A stretch of 64,000 nt of DNA. It comes from Populus alba. Taxonomy: Eukaryota; Streptophyta; Magnoliopsida; Malpighiales; Salicaceae. The position numbers and the translations under genes were made by a program. Each line of letters opens with the position of its first letter. Within the stretch, counting starts at the first letter, position 1. This document shows, piece after piece, positions 22,112 through 33,889 of the stretch. The notes beneath the pieces are model-generated. The model saw nothing but the letters and a program-made list of their open reading frames with translations, was not told the DNA's origin and made no database searches. The stretch spans positions 12,071,493 through 12,135,492 of the forward strand of contig NC_133287.1 in assembly GCF_005239225.2 (NCBI RefSeq), given 5' to 3'.

Positions 22112-23109
22112 ACTATTCAGTGTTTGGCCCGTATCTGGAGTTCTAGAAGTCCAAATGACCTCAAATTTTTACAAAGATTTGTTAAGACAATTTCCTGCAA
22201 CTTTCATGTTTTCAAGTGGACCCAGTTCTGATACTAGCATTTTTGTTTTATTCAGACAAGAAAATAAGGATTTTCACAAAGTCAAGAGTTGGCCACCCAC
22301 TCAACAATTAGTCATCAAATCAATAATTTTGAATTTTGGCCTGTAAAAGGAGGCATTTGCCATGTATTTGGGAGCTTGGTTGTTCAAATCAAGTTCATGC
22401 TCTTTATTTCTCTCTTTATATTTTTTTTGTAATTTTTAAGTTTTCTTTCATTAATATCTTGTTTATGCTTTTCATTTCCTTTCCTTTACTTAGTTAACTT
22501 GTATTTTCTTTATGTTCTTGTTTTGTTTATTTATATTTATTTTCTTTATTATGTTTAGCTAAGTTTATTATGTCAAGGTAAAAAGGTTACACTAATGGTG
22601 TAAGAATAAGTATAGTGTAAACTCAACATGGACCTTAATGTTTAATATTAACATGTTTTATCTTTTTATCTTACTAATTCTTAATACCTTGCTTGTTAAA
22701 TGGTTAATCTAGATTTGTGTTGTATAACATTTGGTACAACAAATGCTTGACACTCTCATAGGCCAACTGTATGGTATTACCTACACTTGGGCTATGAAAG
22801 GAACTTGATTTGTTGTTAACATCAGTTAACATCATGAATTCCTGACAATATTTAAAAGTTTGGTGTTATGTAAATAAGATAATTAATATGATCATGTTAA
22901 TAATTTATAATGAGCTATTAATGACAAATCATCCGATTGGAACCTCCTTCATGTGTGGTTTCCAAATTGAGTAATAAGAGTTTATACTATACTTGTTTGA
23001 AATACTATTGGTGGATCCTCTAACCTTAACATTTGTTTTTATCATTGTTTAATCCTTACATTAATCTTCCATCTCAAAGTTCTCATTAATTTCTTCCTCC
23101 TCTTCTTTT

Positions 23110-23141
<32 letters not shown>

Positions 23142-23148
23142 TTATTAT

Positions 23149-23195
<47 letters not shown>

Positions 23196-23356
23196 TTATT
23201 ACTATTACTATTATTACTAGTATTATTATTATTATTTACATTTTGTTTATATTATATAATATATCTCTTTGATCTTTTTATAAACTCAATATATAGGCTG
23301 GAAACCTGTGACCCGATCTTTTAGATCATTCTCAGGTATAACAAAGCCACGTATTG

Positions 23357-23394
<38 letters not shown>

Positions 23395-23573
23395 TACAAC
23401 TATTATTATTATTATTACTATTACAATTATTGTTGTTATTATTGTTGTTGTATTATTGTTATTTATAATTTGTACAATTAACCTCTCTGTGGTTCGACCC
23501 CGGTCTTGCTGGGTTATTTATTACTTCGACAATCCTACACTTGGGAGAAGACATCAATCTTTTGGTCGTGTCA
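22112..23573 (+). repeat. Athila-type LTR, 5' truncated (D-a)
   Basis: Matches the D1 LTRs from the AGTTCTAGAAGTCCAAATGACC region to the LTR end GGTCGTGTCA. The TATA region reads TGTAAAAGG (TATAAAAGG in D1). Truncated on the left by C1. No PBS follows, so it is a 3' or solo LTR. Confidence 0.85.
23108..23480. repeat. Trinucleotide microsatellites inside the Athila LTR
   Basis: (TAC/ACT)n and (TTA)n tracts at about 23110-23235 and (ATT)n at about 23357-23420. Tracts of this kind occupy the same place in the other D-family LTRs here. Confidence 0.9.
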
Positions 23574-24780
23574 ATCGTCATCATCACAACCATAATATTT
23601 ATAACATACATCGAATAAGAAATATCATTATAGAGGAATAAATGAGATAAACACGCATATATGGAACATGATTATATGAATTTCAAAGTTAAGTTTATTT
23701 ATTCAAGAGTAAATATTAGTTATACAAATTAAGTTATGTAAATATTTTAATATTACAAAATACAAGGATATACTCCCTAGAACTAGATAACAAAAAGTGA
23801 ACAAAAGTTAGGATCTACTCTTGTCATGAATGCGATGGTTCTAAAATAAAACGCATATTACTAAAACATGAATATCACAATAAGTATAGTAACACAATTA
23901 TCCAATAATTTTAAAAGGCAAACATGTATTCATATTCTATTCACTTCTCCCTTTTTTATTTCCATTAGAACTCCTTCTCATTCAAGTACTAAAACTATTT
24001 CATCTTCCATCAAGATTCCATAAAATCAACCATAACTATTTTCGTCTAACACATTGTCGATACTAATTTCATCGGTGTCATCATCACCCCATAGACATCG
24101 ATGTATAGCAATCCCTTTACCCGGGACCCTCATATACACTAAATGTATGTTCATTGATGCTTGGTGATCCCCTTACCCTATATCCTAACATACACTAAAT
24201 GTATGTTAGCCGATACATGGTGATCCCTTTACCTGAAATCCTAACATATACTAAATGTATGGTAGTCTATGCCCCATGTCACACTTCTCATATGTTCTAT
24301 ATAACACCCCACACTTTCATAACGTTTAAAGTTACTTTCTTGCAATTTGGTACTAAAAGAAATATACAAGTAATTGTTTTTTATACAGTTCTCAAATAAT
24401 AGTCTACCAAAATTTCCACTAAAATTTTGGCAGTCTCCCCTATACTGGGAGGTGCCAAGTTATAAACATATAACTTGTTTACACTTCAAAAATATCATTT
24501 ATCATAACCCACTCATGACCCAATCATCCTAGGTCGCTATCCCACAAACATCGTCATTATCACAACCACAATATTTATATCATACATTGAACAACAAATA
24601 TCATTTTGTCCACATCATAAAAAAATATAAATTACTTAAGCATGAAGTGGAAATAAACAGTAACCAAAATGAGGAAGACTTGATATGTAATAATAAACAT
24701 GATATTTACTGCTACTTATATTATAAGCCTCCAAACAAGAGTCTAAGTTATACTAATTACAAACAATAATATTATGCAAT
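23574..24780 (+). repeat. Unclassified dispersed repeat E, two partial copies
   Basis: 23574-24390 matches 54270-54887 (shared words TACTCCCTAGAAC, AAAAGGCAAACATG). A second start of E, CCACTAAAATTTTGGCAGTCTCCCC near 24417, matches 54150-54190. No coding frame or terminal repeat recognised; possibly LTR material of an unrecognised element. Confidence 0.65.
24100..24290. repeat. ~60-bp tandem repeat with palindromic core in repeat E
   Basis: Three copies of GATCCCTTTACCC..CCTAACATACACTAAATGTATGTTAG. ACATACA-CTAAA-TGTATGT can form a 7-bp stem. Two more copies lie at 54770-54887. Confidence 0.75.
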
Positions 24781-25059
24781 ACTATAAAAGTTTACATTAT
24801 AATTACATGCTAAAAGAGGAAGCCTATACATTCACAAAAGTGTCCCTAACATTTACAGGTCACACGGTCAGAGAAACGAGTCTACTGGATATGTGAAGTT
24901 CCTGCAATTAATGAGAAAATAATACAATAAAATCTATTATATTAAAATAGACATGAATATTTCAATAAAAAGATTCTTTTTATGATAATAAATTTAGCGT
25001 AGTTCATCAATCTCTCTTTTATTTTATTTTTGTTAGATTTCCATGATCCGTTTGGTAAC

Positions 25060-25690
25060 AAAAGCGCTTTAATACTTCCATCTTTCAATATGGTGTTCCA
25101 TTCTTAGACGCCTATCTCTTATCAAGATTCCTTAGTCACCTTTAGCAACCAAATCAAATTCCATAATTCCAGCATTTCATCTTCAAAATCCAATTTCATT
25201 TATGATTCAATAATCATTTCTAGCAATTTAACTATTGCTATACATCCAACGTTCCATTCTCGGAAGCCAATTTCATTTCGTGTTTTAACGATCACCTCTA
25301 GCAATTTAATTGATTGCTATACATCCGACGTTCCATTTTTGGAAGCCAATTTCATTTCATGATTTAACAATCACCTCTTCCAATTTAATCGATTGCTATA
25401 CATCTGACGTTCCATTCTTGGAAGCCAATTTCATTTCGTGATTTAACAATCACCTCTAGCAATTTAATCAATTGCTATACATCCAGAATTCCATTCTCGA
25501 AAGCCAATTTCATTTCGTGTTTTTATGATTACCTTTAGCAATTTAATCGATTTCTATACATCTGGCGTTCCATTCTTGGAAACCAATTTCATTTCATGAT
25601 TTAACGATCACCATCAATGACTTTATTGGTTGCTATAAATCTGGCATTCCATTCTTGGAAGCCAGTCTCATTCTATGATTCAAAAATCAC
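25060..25690. repeat. ~78-bp tandem repeat array
   Basis: About six degenerate units marked by GTTCCATTCTTGGAAGCCAATTTCATTTC followed by an AGCAATTTAATCGATTGCTATACATC-like half, at about 25250, 25330, 25408, 25488, 25567 and 25646, plus a degenerate start near 25090. Satellite-like; no coding frame. Confidence 0.85.
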
Positions 25691-26183
25691 ATCATTCTAA
25701 TATTAAATCCATATAAAAATTTTCATCTTTATGATAATTAATACAACAACTCAAATAAATTTATTATCGGATTTACATGGCTTAATAAGAGACATCTAAG
25801 GAATGTTGTGATGTGATGTTTCGACATGGGTACGCTGGACTGCCTGAGGGCTCTCCTGTATCATAACAAGATTAAAGTTTGTTCATTAGAAACTCTGGAT
25901 CGGACCGCAAATCTTAATTGATATATTCTTTCATCCAAAAATTTAAAATATATTAGTTCATTTCTGTGTTTCTCATTCAAAATCCCATGACCATTTCTTT
26001 TGAAATATTCATGGTTAAAGATTCCTCCTAAATGGTTGTCATTCATTCATTAATGTGCTTTTATGACTAAACATAGTTTTGCATTCCAATTAAACTTAAC
26101 TTGTTTAATTGGGAATGTGGTGCAAATTCTATTTTCACACACATTAACATATCCTTTTTTATATATTATTAAGGGAAGGGAGG
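25691..26183. other. AT-rich spacer, no gene recognised
   Basis: Only notable feature is a perfect 10-bp inverted repeat, CCAATTAAAC at 26086-26095 and GTTTAATTGG at 26103-26112, loop 7. No gene or transposon end confirmed. Confidence 0.4.
26179..26183. repeat. Target site duplication of A2, left copy (GGAGG)
   Basis: Matches 33557-33561 exactly. Confidence 0.93.
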
Positions 26184-26917
26184 TGATGCGAACCTCGTGA
26201 TCACGTGGTCACGCAACCCATAATCAAGATTGAGATCTGATCCCGGAAAGCCGAAATAGGTCTGATATGAGTGTGACACAATGGAAACCTGCCCCAAGGC
26301 ACCAACACTATTGGAATGAGTAGAATGACGCCACGAAGCCAGTTAATCTTCGATAAGTCAGATTCAGTTCGTTCGAGAACTGAAGAATGCAAGAATCACT
26401 CTCACACGTTAAAACTGAAAAATTCAGAATAATATTCATCAAAGCTGCCAAAATTTTGGCCTCCATGAGTTTAAATAGTTCTTGAAAAGTTAACCCTAAT
26501 GGACCCTTTATGTGGACTTATATGAGGTCCACTCAAAACTGGCCCAAAACCCAAAAATGAAAAGCCCATAACCCAAAAATGAAAAGCCCATAACTTAATC
26601 CAAACAAGCCTTGGATCCTAGCTTAAAACAAAGTATGAATTAAGCCCAAACAAGCCTTGGGCTGTAGCTAACAAAATAAAATAAAGCCCTTATCTCATGG
26701 CCCAAATAAGGTTGTATTGGACCCCTCTTCCACATGGATAAGATGTACTAGGATCTCCTCTTGATACTCCAATGGACCTTCCAATTCTGACTTGGTGGAA
26801 ACCTTCAAAACCAATGCATTCAATGCGTCTTTCAATGTCTTTGTTTTGGACCGAGTCATTGGTCCATTTGGAACATGTAATGGGTCCTTGTTGGTGTTTC
26901 TGGGCTGGTCCGCATCA
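26184..26917 (-). repeat. 3' LTR of A2
   Basis: 734 bp; minus strand TGATGCGG...CGCATCA. Contains the polyprotein stop (26695-26697). Confidence 0.95.
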
Positions 26918-29900
26918 TCCCCTCTCTCCTCGAAAGGATTCGACCTCGAATCAAAATCTGTGTCAAACAAAGTAAGATCAGCAACATTAAAGGTATCACT
27001 AACACTATACTCACCTGGAAGGTCGATTTTGTATGCGTTGTCATTGATTCTCTCTAAAACCTGAAAAGGACCATCACCACGAGGCTGTAATTTTGATTTC
27101 CTTTGGTTAGGAAATCGTTCCTTACGCATGTGCACCCATACCCAATCACCGGGTTGGAAAACAACCAGTTTACGTCCCTTATTTGCTTTAGAAGCGTAAA
27201 GTCTGTTCTTTTTCTCTATTTGTAGTCGAACTCCCTCATGGAGTTCTCTCACCATCTTTGCCTTCTTTTCACCATCTAAACTTACCCTTTCTTCAAAAGG
27301 TAAAGGAATTAAGTCCATAGGAGTTAGTGGATTAAAACCATAAACAATTTCAAACGGAGAAAAAGTAGTAGTTGAATGCACAGTTCTATTATAAGCAAAC
27401 TCAACAAAAGGCAAACATTCTTCCCAACTTTTCAAATTCTTTTGAATTACAGCACGTAAAAGTTGGGATAATGTTCTATTCACTACCTCAGTTTGTCCAT
27501 CTGTTTGAGGATGGCATGTTGTCGAAAATAAGAGTTTAGTTCCCAACTTTCCCCATAAGGTCTTCCAAAAGTAACTAAGGAACTTAACATCACGATCTGA
27601 CACTATACTCTTAGGAATGCCATGCAAACGTACAATCTCTCTAAAGAACAAGTCTGCGATATGAGATGCATCATCTGTTTTATGGCATGCAATGAAATGC
27701 GCCATTTTAGAAAACCTATCTACCACAACAAAGATAGAGTCTCTACCTTTCTTTGACCTAGGTAAACCTAAAACAAAGTCCATAGAGATATCTACCCAAG
27801 GTTCAGTAGGCACAGGTAGTGGTGTATATAGTCCATGCGGTTGTACTCTAGATTTTGCCTTTCTACAAGCAATGCACTGTTCACAAATTCGTTGCACATC
27901 TCTTTTCATCTTTGGCCAATAGAAATGCTCATGCAATACATCCAAGGTTTTTGCAACCCCAAAGTGACCCATTAAACCACCCCCATGTGCTTCACGAACA
28001 AGCAATTCACGCAAAGAACTAGCAGGAACACACAATCTATTTTCTTTGAACAAATAACCATCCATCAAATAAAACTTACCGAAAGCCGAATGTCCACATG
28101 CATTATAAATCTCAGCAAAGTCAGAATCATTATCATACAATTCCTTCACATATTCAAAACCTAACAATCTAGTATTCATGGTGTGTAAAAGAACATACCT
28201 GCGCGAGAGTGCATCAGCTACGATGTTCTCTTTCCCTTGCTTATACTTGATTACGTAATGAAAAGTTTCAATGAATTCAACCCATTTTGCATGCCTCCTA
28301 TTCAACTTACCTTGTCCTTTCAGATGTTTCAAGGACTCATGATCCGAATGGATTACGAACTCTTTTGGCTACAAGTAATGTTGCCATGTCTCAAGTGCTC
28401 TTACCAAAGCATAGAGTTCTTTGTCGTAAGTGGGATACTTCAAGGTCGCTCCACTTAACTTCTCACTGAAATACGCAATAGGTCTCCGATCCTGCATCAA
28501 AACAGCACCTATTCCTATTCCAGACGCATCACATTCTATTTCAAATGCTTTTGTAAAGTCGGGTAAACCCAAAACAGGTGCAGAACATAATTTGTCTTTC
28601 AAAAAAACAAAAGCCAACTCTTGTTCCTCCCCCCACCTAAACCCAACTGACTTTTTAACAACTTCATTCAAGGGCGCAGCTATTGTGCTGAAATCTTTCA
28701 CAAAACGCCTGTAAAAACTAGCTAACCCATGAAAACTCCTTACCTCACTTACCGATTTGGGTGTAGGCCAATCCCGGATGGCCTTAACTTTCTCCTCATC
28801 CATCTCAATACCCTGTGCAGTTACAACATAGCCAAGAAACACAATTTTCTCCATGCAAAAGGCACACTTTTTAAGATTAGCATACAATTTCTCACTACGC
28901 AACACACTAAGTACATTACGCAAATGATCAATATGCTCAGTTAAGTTCTTGCTATATATCAAAATGTCATCAAAATACACAACCACAAACTTACTTATGA
29001 ATGCACGCAACACATGATTCATTAAACGCATAAACGTACTAGGTGCATTTGTAAGTCCAAACGGCATTAGTAACCATTCATACAAACCATGCTTAGTCTT
29101 AACTGCTGTTTTCCACTCATCACCTTCTTTCATCCTAATTTGATGGTACCCACTTTTCAAGTCAATTTTAGAGAAAATACAGGATCCATGTAACTCATCT
29201 AACATGCCATCAAGCCTAGGGATGGGATGTCTATACTTTACCGTTATGTTGTTGATGGCTCGGCAATCAACACACATCCTCCATGTTCCATCCTTCTTTG
29301 GCACAAGTAGCACGGGTACAGCACACGGGCTCATACTCTCACGAATGTAGCCCTTTTCCATCAGCTCATCAACTTGCCTTTGAAGCTCCTTCGTCTCCTC
29401 GGGATTGCTTCTATAAGCTGGTCGGTTAGGAATTGAAGCTCCGGGTACGAAATCAATCTGATGCTCTATCCCCCTCAATGGTGGTAATCCGCTAGGAGTA
29501 TCGTCGGGGAACACATCATCAAATCCCTGCAACAAAGAAATAGCAACACTAGGCACAATATGATCAAGATCATTAGTATTAAAGTAAGCCTCTTTGTACA
29601 CAAGTAAGATCATTGGCTTGTTAGTGAAAAATGCAGATCTGACCTCACCCTCTCTAGCATAAAAATTGGGTTGTTTCTTTAGTTTTTCCACACAATTCTC
29701 ATCACACTTGCTGACTTTCTTCACTCCTCTTGTCTTACCTCCACTCTCGACCAGATTTGGGTGTTTTTGAGTTGTGGTCGAATGGTTTGATTTGTTTGGA
29801 GTGTTGGCCGAATATTTGCTTGTGTTTGGATGGGTGGCCGAATGGGTTGTAGTGGTTTGGGTTCTAGCCGAATCTGATGGTCTTCTCTCCCCTTTTTCCT

Positions 29901-31635
29901 CACCTTGATTTTCTCTCCCCATCGCCTCATGCTCACTTTTTAGCTTTATTTGATCATCATACACCTTTTTGGGTGTAAGAGGTACAAGAGTGATGGTTTT
30001 ACCATCTTTTACAATGGTATACCTATTTTTAACCCCATCATGAATTGCCTTCCTATCATATTGCCATGGTCTCCCCAACAAGATGTGACTTGCTTGCATT
30101 GGTACCACGTCGCACAGAACTTCATCAACATATTTCCCAATCGAAAATGGAACCACAACTTGTTTAGTCACTTTCACTTCACCACTATCATTCAGCCATT
30201 GCAATCTATATGGTTTAGCATGCTTAGCAGTACACAAATTCAGTTTACTAACAAGGGTGGCACTGCAAACATTAACACAGCTTCCACTATCTATAATTAA
30301 ACCACACACCTTTCTTTGTACGTAACAACGCGTATGGAAGATGTTCTCCCTTTGTTCATTAGTATCATCTTCTTTGACCTGAACCTGAAGTGTTCGCCTT
30401 ATAACCAAGGACTCCTCAACCGGCAAAGCTAACTCATCCCCATCACTATCCTCCAATGGTGGCATGGCTTCACAATCAGAACTGTCACTTTCAGATTCCA
30501 CATCACCATTATCTCTAATCATCATAATTCTCTTGTTTGGACACTCTGAAGCATAATGTCCATGTCCCTGACACCTGAAACATTTAACATCACGAGTACG
30601 TTTAGGTTGAGTTTCAGATTTACCTTTGGCATCAGTAGGGACATCAACTTTAGCCTTTGGTGGTTCAGTTCTAGAAGGACCAAAGGATCTTGGGCGGACA
30701 GTGCCCTCTCTCTTTAGATTCGGCTTCCAAGATGATGACGAACCCGAATTAAACGCTGGCCGAGCATGCCCCCTCCTAAGTTGTCTCTCCACCTTCGTCG
30801 CCATGTGAACCATGTCCTCTAGCTCCACATAGTGCTGTAGCTCAACCACATTAGCAATGTCCTGATTCAACCCATTAAGAAATCTAGCCATGGTGGCTTC
30901 TCTATCCTCAACAACATTAGCCCGAATCATTGCTATCTCCATCTCTTTGTGATATTCATCTACTGTCTTATAACCTTGATTCAGACCTTGGAGCTTCAGA
31001 TATAAGTCTCTATAATAGTGGTTTGGCACAAATCGTCTCCTCATTAAGACTTTCATCTCCCCCCAAGTCTGAACGGGTCGCTCGCCATTCCTCCTCCTAC
31101 TGATCACAATATGATCCCACCAAATCAACGCATACTCCGTAAACTCAATTATCACCAATTTCACCTTTTTCTGTTCAGAATAGCTATGGCAATCAAAAAT
31201 CCAATCTACCTTTTTCTCCCACTCCAAATAAGCCTCGGGATCGTTTTTACCTTGAAAGGTAGGAATTTTCAGTTTAATGGTGTCCAAGTCCCCATCCATA
31301 TCTTCATAAGTGCTCATGCCACAGAAATTCACATTCCTCCTCGCCCTGTTCGGTCCAGACCTGATTCCTTAGCCAGCTGATGCAAAATCATAGTCATCTT
31401 CTCCCGCATCTGCGTTTTCATCAACAAACTCTTCAAAATCAGATCTAACATTCCGTGCAGCCATACGGACCGTATTTCCCCGTCGATCAGCCCCACTACT
31501 CTGTTGCTTTATCGAATTCACCTCATCTTTCAGATCCTTGTACGTCCTAGACAACAGCTCAAGTTGCTGGCCTATGGATCGCAATTGGAAAGCTACGTCA
31601 ACGTTTTGTGTCGCTGATTCGTTGTTTTCAGACAT
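26695..31635 (-). pseudogene. A2 gag-pol polyprotein, nearly intact, two stop codons
   Basis: About 1646 codons from ATG at 31635 (MSENNES) to TGA at 26695 inside the 3' LTR. Only two in-frame stops: 31369-31371 (glutamine codon to TAA, early gag) and 28369-28371 (tryptophan to TAG in RNase H). The stretch between them is 999 codons open. Order: gag, CCHC knuckle ([14 protein letters not shown]), protease IIDSGS, RT with YFDD, RNase H, zinc-HHCC integrase with SMDFVLGLP / IVSDRDVKF / [13 protein letters not shown] module and GPMTRSKTK tail. The tail segment that A1 lost (7 residues after NVADL) is present. Both stops can come from one base change each. Cannot express full Gag-Pol unless stops are bypassed. 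Confidence 0.95.
26918..26930 (-). other. Polypurine tract of A2
   Basis: Minus-strand AGGAGAGAGGGGA abutting the 3' LTR, identical to A1. Confidence 0.85.
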
Positions 31636-32803
31636 TCTTTGAATCTGCAAAATTTGGTCAGTAGCACAAATATATCCTCACACCTCTCGTGTATCACACA
31701 AACAAAAATTAAGGCTTTTCACTCTATTAAGCTCTCTACGCCTTTTACCTCACAACTTGCTTTCTTTTGGTTCTTTAGGAACTGAAATCAACAAATCAAA
31801 GTCAATAGCCTTCGCAGCGCACTCTAAATATAATTTTCAGACTCAAGAATCAATAAATATACTGAAAACAAAGCAAAACAAAACTAGGATTATGATTTTG
31901 CGAGTAGCAATGCAAATTCATACAAATTGTGGACGAAACGAAGACACGAAATAAAACAGAAGCGAATGTTAAGAAAACAATTACTTGACTCCTAGATAAT
32001 CCAAATATAGCAAAAACAAAAATATTTGGACAAAACTAAACAACAAAGATCATGTTTTGAAACTCGAGGCAAATCTAACCTATTACGCAATTTTACGTAA
32101 CAGAATTGAAACCCAGACCAAACGATCTCGAAATGACCTCAAATTCAATATTTAGTATTGCAATACTATGAAAACACCAAAAATCAATTTATAAGTCGCT
32201 CTATAATGTCTAGGTACCCAAACCCCTTGTATGATCAGTTTGCGGCAGAATTGAACCTCCAATTAAAACCTCCAGAAACCGATATCAAAATAATCCCAAA
32301 TTTAATATGTGATGCAATCGCATACCCAATACTCAGAATATGAAGTTTCAATAGATTCCAAGGTGTTTTACCTAGGGTTCACTAAGAGTAGTGTTTTGCG
32401 GCAGAATTGAAACTCGAATTAAAACCTCAAGCAAATAATATCAGAATAAGCCCAAATTTGATATATCATGCGATCCCACCCCCAATAGACTGAATATAAA
32501 GTTTAAATTGATTCCGAGGTGGTTTGCTTATGGTTCACCAAGATTTGTGTTTCTGCGGCAAAAATTGAATGATCCTTCAAATTTCAACTAATCACTCTTT
32601 TCTCTATTTCTTTCTGATTTTTTTTTTCTTTTTAACAAACTGATATGATTAGAGGCAGTAACAAGATGAAATATAAATTTTTTTTTTTTGCTTAGAAGAC
32701 ACAGACACGAAGAACAAGAAGATGGATGCAAACACTAAAAAACTTAAGGGACACTAAAAAAAAAAAAACGAAAATAACAGAATGATATGACCTTGTTTCG
32801 GAG
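31636..32803 (-). repeat. Leader of A2 with tandem units
   Basis: Same leader as A1, with GCCGCA markers near 32240, 32400 and 32560 on the minus strand. Non-coding. Confidence 0.75.
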
Positions 32804-32819
32804 CCTAGCTCTGATACCA
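32804..32819 (-). other. Primer binding site of A2 (tRNA-iMet)
   Basis: Minus-strand TGGTATCAGAGCTAGG beside the 5' LTR. Confidence 0.9.
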
Positions 32820-32821
32820 AC

Positions 32822-33556
32822 TGATGCGAACCTCGTGATCACGTGGTCACGCAACCCACAATCAAGATTGAGATCTGATCCCGGAAAGCCGAAATAGGTC
32901 TGATATGAGTGTGACACAATGGAAACCTGCCCCAAGGCACCAACACTATTGGAATGAGTAGAATGACGCCACGAAGCCAGTTAATCTTCGATAAGTCAGA
33001 TTCAGTTCGTTCGAGAACTGAAGAATGCAAGAATCACTCTCACACGTTAAAACTGAAAAATTCAGAATAATATTCATCAAAGCTGCCGAAATTTTGGCCT
33101 CCATGAGTTTAAATAGTTCTTGAAAAGTTAACCCTAATGGACCCTTTATGTGGACTTATATGAGGTCCACTCAAAACTGGCCCAAAACCCTAAAATGAAA
33201 AGCCCATAACCCAAAAATGAAAAGCCCATAACTTAATCCAAACAAGCCTTGGATCCTAGCTTAAAAAAAAGTATGAATTAAGCCCAAACAAGCCTTGGGC
33301 TGTAGCTAACAAAATAAAATAAAGCCCTTATCTCATGGCCCAAATAAGGTTGTATTGGACCCCTCTTCCACATGGATAAGATGTACTAGGATCTCCTCTT
33401 GATACTCCAATGGACCTTCCAATTCTAACTTGGTGGAAACCTTCAAAAACCAATGCATTCAATGCGTCTTTCAATGTCTTTGTCTTGGACCGAGTCATTG
33501 GTCCATTTGGAACATGTAATGGGTCCTTGCTGGTGTTTCTGGGCTGGTCCGCATCA
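32822..33556 (-). repeat. 5' LTR of A2
   Basis: 735 bp; about eight differences from 26184-26917 by eye. Confidence 0.95.
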
Positions 33557-33561
33557 GGAGG
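33557..33561. repeat. Target site duplication of A2, right copy (GGAGG)
   Basis: Pairs with 26179-26183. Confidence 0.93.
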
Positions 33562-33889
33562 TTAGATTACCCATTAAAACAACTAGTTTTACTCATTCTC
33601 TACACTCTCACAAATCTGTCTTTTAGGTGGCAACCCGACCCTTCTATGAATTTTTATGCATAATTGGAGTTTTAAAGGTTCAACTTATGCAAAGTTTGCT
33701 TCAAATGAGAGTTAACATTCCTAGTACTAATGCCATGAAGAGGTATACTAAAAATTCCATTCCCATCTATTTCTAATTTCAGCTTCAATTTAGTCATTAT
33801 AAGCTGCCACACAAAATACAGCAGGACCTATCTTCTGTTTTTTATTCGTAACTTGAGTTTTAGGAGCTTGAATAAGGTAAGGCTAATTT
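33562..33889. other. Spacer, nothing recognised
   Basis: AT-rich sequence between A2 and array H1. No frame, repeat or RNA gene seen. Confidence 0.4.

Larger units (their letters stand above)
26184..33556 (-). mobile_element. Full-length CRM-like Ty3/gypsy element A2
   Basis: 7373 bp on the minus strand: two LTRs (734 and 735 bp), PBS, leader, one gag-pol frame with two stops, PPT and GGAGG TSDs. Nearly identical to A1 but in opposite orientation about 14 kb away. By eye the LTRs differ at about 7 substitutions and one indel (about 1%). The best-kept element in the window. Confidence 0.96.

Noticed and set aside
23354..23641. Frame of isoleucine and valine runs resembling a membrane peptide
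   Set aside because: Translation of an ATT/TTA microsatellite in an Athila LTR.
26086..26112. 10-bp inverted repeat as a MITE
   Set aside because: Only a 27-bp palindrome; no internal body and no TSD found.
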